A DNA stretch of 64,000 nucleotides from Leptospira bandrabouensis (GTDB lineage Bacteria; Spirochaetota; Leptospiria; Leptospirales; Leptospiraceae). The stretch spans positions 46,759-110,758 of the forward strand of contig NZ_RQHT01000001.1 in assembly GCF_004770905.1 (NCBI RefSeq), read 5' to 3'. Made by a program: the position numbers and the translations under genes. Below the pieces are notes generated by a model. The model was not told where the DNA came from and did no database searches. It saw only the letters and a program-made list of their open reading frames with translations. Shown here one piece after another: positions 45,365 through 55,400 of the stretch (its first letter is position 1; each line of letters begins with the position of its first letter).

Positions 45365-45393
45365 CCTCTGGAGTAAAATCCAGGGGTTTTTTT
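45365..45393 (+). terminator. Strong rho-independent terminator
   Basis: CCTCTGGA (45365-45372) and TCCAGGGG (45379-45386) form an 8-bp stem with a 6-base loop, followed by seven T's. It ends any transcript carrying the Cas12a-repeat-like elements. Confidence 0.9.
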
Positions 45394-45433
45394 ATGCCCT
45401 GAGAGTTCCCCCGAAATTCAAAACATTTAACAC

Positions 45434-45444
45434 CTACTAATTAA
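45434..45444 (+). promoter_or_regulatory. CTACTAATTAA motif copy before the late operon
   Basis: An exact CTACTAATTAA about 60 bases before the first late-operon gene and just after the terminator at 45365. It may mark a phage-specific promoter. Confidence 0.45.
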
Positions 45445-45502
45445 CTGTGAGTGATTCGTACCCCTTGATCGAACTCTCATAAACTACCTTAGGGCGTTAT
45501 AC

Positions 45503-45838
45503 ATGACATACATTAAGAATTTTCTAAATTCAATTAATCTCATCACTTCAGACAAAAAACTTTCAATCACTACCCTTCTAATCTATATTCTAACAGCTCG
45601 AGTTACCTTTACTCATGACATTATTGATTTTCTCATTTTTGGACTAGTTCTTCTTAACTATGCTCACAAACGATATATCAATTTTAAGTCCGAACGCATT
45701 GTAACTAATAGAGAACTTATAGAATCAATAAAACAAGAGTTTGAGACATATAAAACAGAAACTTCTAAAAAGATCCAATCTATAGAACTCCAAGAATCAA
45801 AATCTTTGGAAAGAATTCGTAAACTTGAAAATTTCTAA
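45503..45838 (+). CDS. Small membrane protein with coiled-coil tail
   Basis: This 111-residue protein has one or two N-terminal hydrophobic segments (LSITTLLIYILTARVTF, IDFLIFGLVLLNY) and a charged helical tail (ELIESIKQEFETYKTETSKK) likely to form a coiled coil. It is the first gene of the late operon and overlaps the next start by one base. A holin-like or head-assembly role is possible, but I recognise no family. Confidence 0.65.
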   Translation: MTYIKNFLNSINLITSDKKLSITTLLIYILTARVTFTHDIIDFLIFGLVLLNYAHKRYINFKSERIVTNRELIESIKQEFETYKTETSKKIQSIELQESKSLERIRKLENF

Positions 45839-46341
45839 TGCCAGCTCCAAAGAAAACCAAGGAGAAGACTTCAAATCTTCCCAAGGTTAAATCTAAATCA
45901 AAACCTAAAACCAGGGGTCAAACTGTAGAAATTGAACTCCGAACCGTAGAGATAGCAAGAAAATTCGAAGAAGGCTACTCTTCAGATCAGATTATAGAGT
46001 GGATAGCTCGAACTTATAACCTCTCGGATGATAGAGCCTATAGGGAACTTACTCGAGTCTACGGCCTTTTCAAAGAGAGAACTAAAGATGAATTAGATAC
46101 TCTTCATAAGAGAATCTCTACAATGTATCTCTCCCTTTACAGGAAGGCAATGGAGGATGAGAATCCAATCCTAGCACTAAAGACATTAGAACTCTATAGT
46201 AATTTCGCAACTAACAAAGATATTATTAACATTCAGGTAATCAATGATACTCAGGTAAACTTAAACCTTGAATCATTTACGGATGATGATCTAGAAAAAC
46301 TTCTTACAGGTGACACTGTAAAGGCGGTTCCTAATGGCTAG
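45838..46341 (+). CDS. Putative terminase small subunit
   Basis: This 167-residue protein has a Lys/Pro-rich N-terminus (PAPKKTKEKTSNLPKVKSKS) and a helix-turn-helix-like stretch (EEGYSSDQIIEWIARTYNLS) followed by helical segments. Its position directly before the large terminase and the DNA-binding-like fold support a small terminase role in recognising phage DNA for packaging. It overlaps the large subunit by 8 bases. Confidence 0.7.
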   Translation: MPAPKKTKEKTSNLPKVKSKSKPKTRGQTVEIELRTVEIARKFEEGYSSDQIIEWIARTYNLSDDRAYRELTRVYGLFKERTKDELDTLHKRISTMYLSLYRKAMEDENPILALKTLELYSNFATNKDIINIQVINDTQVNLNLESFTDDDLEKLLTGDTVKAVPNG

Positions 46342-47812
46342 GATGCTTTCGGCTTTTCAACCAAGGAATGAAAAGGGAAAATTTGAAAAGGCTCTAATAA
46401 CTAAAGCTCAAATTACTAGGGAACTTTGGAAACGAGGTAATCTTAAATTCAAAATTAGAGAATATCAAATACCATTATTCGAATCATTACATACAATTGA
46501 GGCTCGTCACTCATCTAGAGTTATACTCTGTTCTAGAAGGTGGGGAAAGACTTATTCTATTATAACTTATATTGTAGAAGAATGTATTAAAAATGAAAAG
46601 TTTATCGCTCGAATTGTAGCTCCTAACCTTAAACAGCTCCGTAAAATTCTTAAACCTATCTTTAATAAGATCCTTAAAGATTGTCCTTCTGAGTTAATTC
46701 CTAAATTCAATGTCCAGGATCAAGCCTACACTTTCCCGAACGGTTCCGAGATTCATCTATATGGCTCTGATAATAACTCTCACGAATCTATAAGAGGAAC
46801 AACCTCTAACCTTATTCTATTGGATGAGGCTGGTTACATAGATCAATTAGACTACGTTCTATCATCCATTATAATGCCTTCTACGTTCGATACTAACGGA
46901 CAAGTAATCATATCTTCTACAAGGTCAAAGGATATTACTCATTTTTTTGAACAGCTTGTAGATAATGCAGAAGCCGACGGAACTCTACAAATCTATGATA
47001 TTCATACCAGCGACTATTCGGAATCAGTTATATTTCGTTACCGTGAGGAAGCGGAAAAACTCGAAATAGGTTCTTGGGATAGAGAATATCTTTGTAAAAG
47101 AATCATAGATCAAAAACGTCATATTGTTCCTGAATTCAACGAATCTATTCACGTTAGATCTAGAACAATAGATCAATACAATCAATTCCATCATAGATAC
47201 GTTATGGCTGATTTAGGATTCAGTGATTTCACCGTTTTTCTTTTTGGAACTTATGTATTTCAAGAAGCTACATTATATATCGAAGCTGAATGGGTATCTG
47301 AAAATGAAAATAACACTTTAACAACTGACATTATAGCCTCTAACGTTCAGCGAGTAGAAAAGGAAACCTTTGGAGGAATTCAACCTTACAAGCGAGTCGG
47401 TGACAATGATAACCCATTACTCTTCTCGGATCTAGGAAGGAATTACAATTACTACATTTATCCAGTAATCAAACAAACTAAAGAAGCTATGTTGAATAGA
47501 CTGAAGATTATGTTTTCAGAGAATCGAATAGCAATAGATCCAAAATGTAAACTCTTAATAACAACCTTAAAATCTGCTTTATGGAATGTTAATAGAAGCG
47601 ACTACCAAAGAAACAAGGTTATAGGTCACGCCGACGCTTTATCTTCTCTTATTTATGGAGCAATCTCTCTAGATACATACTCTAACCCTATTCCATTGAT
47701 TCAAACTCTAGATCCAACCAAGGATTATCACATAGTTTCCAACGGTAATACTAATTATCAGAACCACTCTCGTTTCGACGCTTTAAAGAAAGCATTTGGA
47801 AGGGATGAGTAA
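46334..47812 (+). CDS. Terminase large subunit
   Basis: This 492-residue packaging motor ATPase/nuclease has Walker A CSRRWGKTY (residues ~66-74), Walker B LILLDEAG (~160-167) and a coupling region with IISSTRSKD. The nuclease domain begins with VMADLGFSD (~290), where the Asp is a metal ligand, and later has IGHADALSS. It pumps DNA into the prohead and cuts it. It overlaps the preceding gene by 8 bases. Confidence 0.92.
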   Translation: MARMLSAFQPRNEKGKFEKALITKAQITRELWKRGNLKFKIREYQIPLFESLHTIEARHSSRVILCSRRWGKTYSIITYIVEECIKNEKFIARIVAPNLKQLRKILKPIFNKILKDCPSELIPKFNVQDQAYTFPNGSEIHLYGSDNNSHESIRGTTSNLILLDEAGYIDQLDYVLSSIIMPSTFDTNGQVIISSTRSKDITHFFEQLVDNAEADGTLQIYDIHTSDYSESVIFRYREEAEKLEIGSWDREYLCKRIIDQKRHIVPEFNESIHVRSRTIDQYNQFHHRYVMADLGFSDFTVFLFGTYVFQEATLYIEAEWVSENENNTLTTDIIASNVQRVEKETFGGIQPYKRVGDNDNPLLFSDLGRNYNYYIYPVIKQTKEAMLNRLKIMFSENRIAIDPKCKLLITTLKSALWNVNRSDYQRNKVIGHADALSSLIYGAISLDTYSNPIPLIQTLDPTKDYHIVSNGNTNYQNHSRFDALKKAFGRDE

Positions 47813-47832
47813 TCAGATAACAGGAATTATAC

Positions 47833-49815
47833 ATGGAACCATATTGGGCTTTACTAACAGGACAAGAATTAGGCGAAAAATTAGATACAAAAATTGAAAA
47901 CTATTACCGAGCCGTAACTTCTAGCGGACAATTAGCTACCTGGAAAAAAATATACACCGAACTAAATACAGTCGTTACCGATGGAGCCTCAATTAAAAAC
48001 CGAGGAAGAAACGGAGAATATAAAAAGATAAAAATTAATAATCTTCGATCATTTAAGACAAATTTAACATCACTAGTAACAGAGGTTAGACCTAAATTCA
48101 CAGTCCAAGCAACCAATACAGATTTTCAATCCCAAACTCAAACCAAACTTGCAAGAGGACTATTAGATTATTATCTATCTGAGAAACGTCTTGAGGTTAT
48201 ACTCAAAGATGTAATTTCAAATGGTTTAGATTATGGTAGAGGATGGATCTCCTTAGAATGGTCTCCCACAATCGGAAATATCATTTCAGTCGATGAGAAT
48301 GGAAAACCTGTATATGATGGAGATTTAAAATTCACAGCTCACAATGAGTTAGATGTAATTCGACCCATTCAAAAACAATCAGATGGAGAGCCTTGGGTCA
48401 TCATTCGAAAAAAAGTAAATAAATATGATCTTATAGCGAGTTTTCCAGAGTTTGCCGAAGAGATTTCGGGACTAGAATATGACTGGAAAGACATCGAACG
48501 TAACATCTATACAGAACATACTTCTTTCATTGAGGATGACGAGACTGTAGCCTTATATGAATTCAGACATAAAAAATGTGAATCATTACCTGAAGGGAGA
48601 TTAGTCCAGTTCTTAAACTCAGAAATTATTCTTATAGATACTCCACTTCCTTATGACAACATAGCGGTTTTCTCATTTGACACAGCACCTCTACAAGACA
48701 TTACATTCGCCTATTCTCCGTTATACGACCTACTGCCACTATTCGAGGCATACAACAAACTAGTTTCGACAATTTTAACTAACCAAGCGAACCTTGGATC
48801 AACTAACATTGGAATACCGAAAGGTTCAAACTTCGACTATCATACAATCAGCGAAGGAATGAATATCTTAGAGTATGACACAAGTGCAGGACAAATCACT
48901 CCTATAAATTTACTTCAAACTCCAGGAGAAATCTTTCAATTTATAAATTCTTTAGAGCAAATGGCGACTAAGATCTCAGGGGTCAATCCAGTTCGTAGGG
49001 GTGAAACAGGAGCCTTGGGAGCTAATGCTTCTGGTAGTGCCTATGCGTTATTTGTCGCTCAATCAGTATCATTTAACATTAACCTCCAGCACTCTTACAA
49101 TATGCTCTTAGAGTCTGTAGGAACCTGTCTTGTTTCGATTCTCAAGAACTTCGCTACAGTTCCGAGAATCGCTAACATTTCAGGAGTTAATAACGAATAC
49201 TATGTGAAGGAATTCTCTGGAGATGACTTAAAATTAGTAAATAGAGTTAAGGTTTCTATCGGGAATCCTCTATCTGATACCATTTCAGGTAAAATCTCAA
49301 TCGCTCAAGACTTAATGAGTAAAAATGCTCTAACTCCTCAAGAGTATATTCAGGTAATCACTACAGGGAACCTAGATACAGTTTTAGATTTAGAAGAATC
49401 CACAAACATATTCATACAACAAGAGAACGAATATATGTTAGCGGGTAAACCTGTAAGAGCAATAGTCACGGACGACCATTTACTTCACAAGCAAGGCCAC
49501 CTAACATTACTTAACAACCTTGAGACGAGGAACAATCCAGAGCTTACAGCACAAATACTAGATCACATTGCCGAACATGACAGGCTTATGGCAGATATAT
49601 CACAGGCACAGGGTAACATTGATTTATTCAACCAAATGTCAATGCAGAAGGTCAATCCTACACAGGGAACAAGCCAACCTATTCCAATGAATGGAAATAG
49701 ACCGCCAATGATGGCAAACACACAACCAGCGAACCAACCAGTAATTGCAGGAACAGACCAAAGATATGAAGCACCCGCTCCAGTTACAGGTACTTCAAAC
49801 GGAAATATACAATAA
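47833..49815 (+). CDS. Portal protein
   Basis: This 660-residue protein lies between terminase and scaffold, with the size and composition of podovirus-type portals. Typical segments are DYGRGWISLEWSP, VSNG-like DAE-poor helices, and IGNPLSDTISGKISIAQDLM, plus a Gln/Asn/Pro-rich C-terminal tail. Its ring forms the DNA entry vertex. The assignment rests on position, size and overall pattern rather than on one motif. AGGAATT precedes the ATG. Confidence 0.85.
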   Translation: MEPYWALLTGQELGEKLDTKIENYYRAVTSSGQLATWKKIYTELNTVVTDGASIKNRGRNGEYKKIKINNLRSFKTNLTSLVTEVRPKFTVQATNTDFQSQTQTKLARGLLDYYLSEKRLEVILKDVISNGLDYGRGWISLEWSPTIGNIISVDENGKPVYDGDLKFTAHNELDVIRPIQKQSDGEPWVIIRKKVNKYDLIASFPEFAEEISGLEYDWKDIERNIYTEHTSFIEDDETVALYEFRHKKCESLPEGRLVQFLNSEIILIDTPLPYDNIAVFSFDTAPLQDITFAYSPLYDLLPLFEAYNKLVSTILTNQANLGSTNIGIPKGSNFDYHTISEGMNILEYDTSAGQITPINLLQTPGEIFQFINSLEQMATKISGVNPVRRGETGALGANASGSAYALFVAQSVSFNINLQHSYNMLLESVGTCLVSILKNFATVPRIANISGVNNEYYVKEFSGDDLKLVNRVKVSIGNPLSDTISGKISIAQDLMSKNALTPQEYIQVITTGNLDTVLDLEESTNIFIQQENEYMLAGKPVRAIVTDDHLLHKQGHLTLLNNLETRNNPELTAQILDHIAEHDRLMADISQAQGNIDLFNQMSMQKVNPTQGTSQPIPMNGNRPPMMANTQPANQPVIAGTDQRYEAPAPVTGTSNGNIQ

Positions 49816-49835
49816 ATATATCACAGGAAAACAAA

Positions 49836-50858
49836 ATGGAAAATGAAATTGAATTCGACGATTCTACCTTAGTAGATGAATCCACCGAAAACACGGAACA
49901 AATAGAACAAACAGAGGATGAAGATGAAATAGATTTCGCTTCAATGTCTCCAGAGGAAAAAGCGGATTACATAGCTTCCCAAGAAGAAAAAGAGCCTCAA
50001 GAGGAAGAAGATAAATTTCCAGAAAAGGAAGTTAAAGACGAAACTCCTAAAAAAGAACCTCAAAAAAAAGAATCTTCTAATGATACTATTAAAGTAAAAA
50101 TAAATGGTAAAGAAGAAGAGGTTAAGATCCAAGATTTGGTTAATACTTATCAAAAGGATCGTTCAGGAGATGAAAACTTTAGAAAAGCTTCTTACGTGAA
50201 AAAACAAGCCATTGAAATTCAAAAAGAAACTAATGCTTTAATCGACAAAATCAAAGATCATCCATTAGAAGTATTAAGTCATTTAGGAATAGATATAGAT
50301 GAACTCGCTGAAAAAAGGATCTGGGAAAAAATCCAATACGAACAGATGACCGATGAAGAGAGAGAAACTTACGAGGCCAAACAGAAACTTAAATACTATG
50401 AGGAACAAGAAAACGTAAGAAGACAGCAAGAGGAATATCATCGAAACCAACAGGCGAAACAGTTTCATTTAGAGCAATTCAACAAACAAATCCTAACTGA
50501 AATTGAAAAAAATAACCTTCCTAAAGATACCTCAACGTATAAAAAATTTGTAGTGATTGTACAGAAAGCAATTCAAAATCAACTCCCCGTTACCTTCGCC
50601 GACATAGCACAATTAGTCAAAGAAGATCTCGAAAAAGAAGATAGACGCTTAGTGGAAAGATATAAAAAGAAAGATGTAAATTCTTTAATCGAAGAACTTG
50701 GAGAAGAAACAATCAAGGCTATTCAACAAGAGCAAATCAAAAAACTAAAAAATCCTTATGTAACTACAGTCAATCCAACTAAAGGGACGATGACTAAGAT
50801 TAAAAAGGGAAAAGGATCTTTAGATGATTGGTTCAATGGTTTAAACAACGGATACTAA
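49836..50858 (+). CDS. Putative scaffolding protein
   Basis: This 340-residue protein has a very acidic N-terminal third (EEKEPQEEEDKFPEKEVKD) and a Lys/Gln-rich, coiled-coil-like middle (YEEQENVRRQQEEYHRNQQA). It lies between portal and capsid, as in many podoviruses. A Gly-Lys motif and TKIKKGKGSLDDWFNGL end the protein. Scaffolds guide capsid assembly and then leave. The assignment is by composition and position. Confidence 0.75.
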   Translation: MENEIEFDDSTLVDESTENTEQIEQTEDEDEIDFASMSPEEKADYIASQEEKEPQEEEDKFPEKEVKDETPKKEPQKKESSNDTIKVKINGKEEEVKIQDLVNTYQKDRSGDENFRKASYVKKQAIEIQKETNALIDKIKDHPLEVLSHLGIDIDELAEKRIWEKIQYEQMTDEERETYEAKQKLKYYEEQENVRRQQEEYHRNQQAKQFHLEQFNKQILTEIEKNNLPKDTSTYKKFVVIVQKAIQNQLPVTFADIAQLVKEDLEKEDRRLVERYKKKDVNSLIEELGEETIKAIQQEQIKKLKNPYVTTVNPTKGTMTKIKKGKGSLDDWFNGLNNGY

Positions 50859-50884
50859 ACCCAAGCATTCAAATCACTTACAAG

Positions 50885-50910
50885 AGGGAGCCTTTAAGGT
50901 TCCCTTTTTT
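50885..50910 (+). terminator. Terminator before the capsid gene
   Basis: AGGGAGCC (50885-50892) pairs with GGTTCCCT (50898-50905) with one wobble and a 5-base loop, followed by T's. A near-identical terminator lies after the capsid gene. Confidence 0.85.
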
Positions 50911-50950
50911 ATTTCTACACACTCAAAACTAAAAATTAATTTATACATCC

Positions 50951-50961
50951 CTACTAATTTA
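50951..50961 (+). promoter_or_regulatory. CTACTAATTTA motif copy in the capsid leader
   Basis: CTACTAATTTA differs by one base from the motif seen elsewhere. It sits ~40 bases after the terminator at 50885 and 180 bases before the capsid ATG, so it may mark a separate capsid promoter. Confidence 0.4.
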
Positions 50962-51140
50962 TTAATCCCTCAACTAACCATTGAGAGTTAATAGATAACG
51001 ATTCTATGGATGCAAGACTACCCTTATCTAATTCTATTTTGTAACTGAGTTTAAGGAAACTGAGAACGTCACAAGACTATTCAATGTTAAACGAAACAAC
51101 GTGAGGAAGGTTAAAACATAAAACAAAACAGGAATATATA

Positions 51141-52385
51141 ATGTCAGGTTCAAATATAAATGCTTATTTTAAGCAAATTTACGGAGATGCGGTTAACTTA
51201 GTACCGAACTTCGCAGTAATACAAAAAAAACATAAGTTTATTGGAGCAGATAAACAAACAGGTAGAGAATACGTTTTTCCAGTAAAAATCAGTCATGTAA
51301 ACTCAATCACGTACGCGGCTCCAGACAATGGTGGTGTAGTTGAATACGAACCCCTTAACGGGATGAGTACGAAGTCAGTAAAAGTTCAAGGAGCTTCAAT
51401 CTATCTAAGAGATAGAATTTCCATCGAAGATTTTAACAGAGCCTCTACAGGCGTAAAAGCTTTCGAAAAAGGAACTTCCTTACTAGTTAAGTCGATGATC
51501 GAAAGTGGTTCTGCAATCGTAGAATCTCAATTGCTTTATGGTGACACAACATTAGGAGTAATCGAAGGCTCAACAAACGTAAGTGCAACCAGAACAACTC
51601 TTCAATTCTCTTCAGCTTCTTGGGCTAGTGGATTATGGGTAGGTGGTAAAGGAAAGAAATTAGAAATCTACAATACAGCCGATACAGTTAAAGTCACAGG
51701 AGTATCTTTTGTAACTATCGTTAGTGTAGACTGTGAAAACAGAAGACTTACAGTAGATTCTACAGCTCCAGAAATCACAGCATTAGATACATATCTAGAT
51801 TCTAACTCTGCACACGTCTACGTGAAAACTGCTAAGGGTCAATCTATGGCAGGACTCAACAAAATCCTTACCAATACAGGAGAATTGTTTGGAATAGATG
51901 CTGGTGAAGTGGATCTTTGGAGATCTTCTAGCTATAACGTAGCTGGAAACATTTCTATGGCTAAGGTCAATGATGCTATCGCTGTAGCTATGGGTCGTGG
52001 ATGTATGGAGGACTTAGATTTATATCTTAACCCTAGAGCATTCAACAAGTTAATGTCAGATCAAGCAAGTCAAAGAAAATTCGATGGTTCTTACTCTTCT
52101 AAAGAAGCAAAGAACGGATTCGAGGCTTTGAAATTCTTTTCAGCTAACGGAGAAATTTCTATTCTTCCTCATGCTATGGTGAAAGAAGGTGAAGCATTCT
52201 TGATTCCACCTAAACAGGTAAAAATCATCGGTGCGAATGATTGGCAATGGACTGAAAAAGAGGGAGATTATTTCCACACTCAAGAAACAAGTCCAGGTAA
52301 ATTACTATTCCTAAACTATAATGGAGCAGTAATCTTGCAAAACCCTTCACTTGCTGTAAAACTAACAGGGATTACTTATTCTTAA
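51141..52385 (+). CDS. Major capsid protein
   Basis: This 414-residue protein starts MSGSNINAYFKQIYGDAVN and contains alternating beta and loop segments (NGMSTKSVKVQGASIYLRDR, TYLDSNSAHVYVKT) of the kind seen in HK97-fold or P22-like coats. It has its own leader and is flanked by two matched terminators, indicating high, separately regulated expression. The assignment is by position, size and expression signals. Confidence 0.87.
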   Translation: MSGSNINAYFKQIYGDAVNLVPNFAVIQKKHKFIGADKQTGREYVFPVKISHVNSITYAAPDNGGVVEYEPLNGMSTKSVKVQGASIYLRDRISIEDFNRASTGVKAFEKGTSLLVKSMIESGSAIVESQLLYGDTTLGVIEGSTNVSATRTTLQFSSASWASGLWVGGKGKKLEIYNTADTVKVTGVSFVTIVSVDCENRRLTVDSTAPEITALDTYLDSNSAHVYVKTAKGQSMAGLNKILTNTGELFGIDAGEVDLWRSSSYNVAGNISMAKVNDAIAVAMGRGCMEDLDLYLNPRAFNKLMSDQASQRKFDGSYSSKEAKNGFEALKFFSANGEISILPHAMVKEGEAFLIPPKQVKIIGANDWQWTEKEGDYFHTQETSPGKLLFLNYNGAVILQNPSLAVKLTGITYS

Positions 52386-52411
52386 TCGTTAAGTAACAAC
52401 CTTTAACTAAG

Positions 52412-52437
52412 AGGGAGTCCATGAGGCTCCCTTTTTT
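52412..52437 (+). terminator. Terminator after the capsid gene
   Basis: AGGGAG(T)CC and GGCTCCCT pair with a four-base loop ATGA and one bulged T, followed by six T's. It would limit read-through from the capsid gene into the fibre gene. Confidence 0.88.
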
Positions 52438-52450
52438 ATTTTATAGACCA

Positions 52451-52461
52451 CTACTAATTAA
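52451..52461 (+). promoter_or_regulatory. CTACTAATTAA motif copy before the fibre gene
   Basis: An exact CTACTAATTAA lies between the capsid terminator and the fibre ATG (52465), only 3 bases before that ATG. A promoter here would leave almost no leader. Confidence 0.4.
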
Positions 52462-52464
52462 GTA

Positions 52465-55400
52465 ATGGCCTTATCTGTTACACTTAACGAAATCAATTAT
52501 TCAATTCCCGAAGAGCAAGAGACTGGATATGGATTAACTCTCACAACATATCTTTCCGATCTAGCAGACTACCTACAAAACGGTTATCTCGGAAATGTTA
52601 GTGTCCGACTTAAACTATTCACCAATGATTCTACTGGAACTATTAACAACCTTAACACCAATAATCAATCTTTCATAAGGTTGACCGATGCAACAAAAAT
52701 CACGGGGATTGGTAACGTCCAAATTGGAAAAATTGTTCACCTAATTAATGCTAGTTCTATTGATATAGAGATTACTAATGAAGACGAACTATCAGAACTA
52801 AACAATCAGATAATCACTACTGACAATCAGTCTTTCTTTCTAGTTCCGAATGGTATTGTATCATTCTACTATGACAGCTCCGAAACCAAATGGAGACTAA
52901 TTAACTCTAACTCCCTTCTAGCTGAAAAATACGCTGTAGATGACTCTAGTGGAGTAATTACCGACCTAAATACAATCAATAGAACATTCATTAGATTAAC
53001 TCAGGCAACAGAAGTAAGAAGTCTTTCTAATCCAGTAAGTGGTAAAAGAATCCTTATCCTAAACGATACTGGATCTACAATCTTCCTTAGAAATGAAAAT
53101 GGAGACTCTACAGCCAATAACAGAATAGAGACCTCCAATGGTTATGATTACGTTCTTCTTAATGGATATTCGGCTCAATTAACCTACAATGAAGGTTCCC
53201 AAAGATGGATTGTTCTAACTAACGACTCCATAAGAAGAGATAAAATAGAGGTAATCACTACTTCAGGAATAATTAACAATCTTGATATATCTAGAGTAGC
53301 GGTTGTAAAACTTACTCAAGCTACAGAGCTAACAGGTTTAAATTCTAATGAGGAAGGAAGAGAGCTTGTAATCTTCAATGATAATACTACTCCATTAACA
53401 ATTAAGAACGAATCTACTGACTCTACAGCCTCAAATAGAATTCAAACAGATACTAACTCAGATGTAACCATTAGGCAATATGGAACAGTAATACTTAAGT
53501 ATGATACAGTTAGCTCTCGATGGAGAATTAAATCCAGAACTATAGATAACTCTGAATATGATGATACATATCAATTAAGATCTGAGAAGGGTGTAGCGAA
53601 TGGATATGCTTCTTTAGATGTAAGTGGAACAGTTCCAGTTAACCAAATAGATCTAAGCTTTTTTGATCTTAATGATGTAACAGCTACTACATTCGTAGGC
53701 CAAAAGACTAAAGTAGTTAAAGTAAATAATTCAGAAACTGGATTAGAATTAGGATTAGCTAATAATAGTTCGAACAACTACATTCAGTTCCCCACTGCTA
53801 TCTATTCAGATCCTTTAACTTTAGGGTGGGAAGTATATAACGATGGAGCTACTCCTCCGATAGACGGACAGGGAGGAACTCCTACAATTACTCTAGACTA
53901 TAGGAATGGAGCATTGGGAGGAATTATTTACGAAGATCTCAATGGTGAGGGATCTTCAGCTCCTTCTGACTGGTATGTCCTAAGAGGATCTAATGGAACA
54001 GGAGAGGGAGCTAGTTATCCATTTACGATACAAGCTAATCATAGAGCTTCTATTCTAGAGATTTCTTTCGATTACTACTTCAGATTCGATGGAATTCCAG
54101 GTTTCACGATTAACGCTGATGTAAGATGTTATATCATTGATGATTATACTGGAGAAGTAATTCAACCAAGTAACCTTTATATCGTACAACCTCCTAACTA
54201 TGCTGGATCTAACAACTTAAACATTCCAAGGAAATACATAGGAACTTTTCAAACTTCATTAACTTCTCAAAACTATAGGTTATGTATACATGTAGCTAAC
54301 TCATTAGGATCTCGATCCTTATTTTTTAAGAATGTTAAAATATGGAATCAAGAAAAAAACTACGGAGCGATTATTACAGATTGGCAAACATACACTCCTG
54401 TTACTCAAGGTTTGGGAACAATAAGCAACTCATCACTACGATGGAGAAGAGTCGGAACCAATTTAGAAATTAGAGGAAATTTTAGAACAGGAACAGTTAA
54501 TACCGATGAACTACGAATAGGATTACCTAATGGTTATGTAATCGAAACTCCTATTACTGCCAGTGCCGACGTAGAGGTGTGTGGGTATATGAGTAGAGAC
54601 GCTTCAACTATCCTTAGTAACATGGCTGTTTTATCTAAAAATGGTCAAAACTATTTAACGGTTGGTTTTATCGGATCAGATGTCAATAGAAATCCTATGG
54701 CATCTGTTACGGGTAATGGTGCGTTAGGTTCTTCCGAAGATATCTCATTATACGCTTCTGTTCCAATTACTGGTTGGGGTGGAACGGTTCAGTTATCTTC
54801 TCAAGTAGGAGATGGTCGTTCGGTTGTCGCTAGGTATTCCACATTATCAGGAACAACAGCATTATCAGGAAGTACATTAGTCTATGTAAATAAACAGTTT
54901 GATTCACATAACGGTTATAATACGTCAACAGGAGTTTATACTATTCCTGAAAGTGGAGTTTATCTTATTCAATGTGCGGATTATTTTACAGCTAGTGGGA
55001 ATGGTATAGATATTTATGTTAATGGGGTTATCTATCGAAAATACGCTTCTTATGGAACATCTGCATACAGTAATAATTCCGTTGATTTAATTTCGTGCAA
55101 CTCAGGAGACCAAATAACCTGTAGAGTAGCCTCTGGAACATTATCCACTAATGGTGGAACTCCTGTTCAATTTTTTTCAATTGCGAAACTAAACTCAGGT
55201 AATCAGGCATTCGCTAGAGAAGAATCTGTAGGATGTGAGGCATATTGTGCGACCAATAGAACCATAGATTCATCTACAAATCTAAGATGGGATACTGTAA
55301 CTAAAGATACTCATGGAGCAATGAATACTACTACAGGAGTTTATACAGCTCCTCAAAATGGTTGGTATTCATTAACAGGATATATACAACCAACGTCTAG

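Larger units (their letters stand above)
45192..45393 (+). ncRNA. Candidate structured RNA with Cas12a-repeat-like elements
   Basis: On the plus strand, AACTAACCAACTG (45192-45204) pairs with CAGTGAGTTAGTT (45236-45248) at 11 of 13 positions. This encloses two hairpins, TCTAC-CATT-GTAGA (45205-45218) and GTTC-CTC-GAAC (45225-45235), forming a three-way junction. A second repeat-like element follows at 45320-45338, then a strong terminator. The 5' end is not defined: a weak TTGCAG/TATTCT pair (45153-45180) is the only promoter-like sequence seen. It may be an RNA anti-CRISPR or another phage RNA. Confidence 0.5.
43888..45502. other. 1.6-kb non-coding region with structured RNA and terminators
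   Basis: No convincing protein gene was found on either strand. The region is very AT-rich and contains at least four rightward terminators (44147, 44857, 44977, 45365), a 20-base inverted repeat (44422-44482), small perfect hairpins (GGAGC/GCTCC at 44391; TCAAAA/TTTTGA at 44557; GATCC/GGATC at 44627), and two Cas12a-repeat-like elements. It lies between the leftward 612-residue gene and the rightward late operon. It may hold the replication origin and several non-coding RNAs. Confidence 0.75.
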
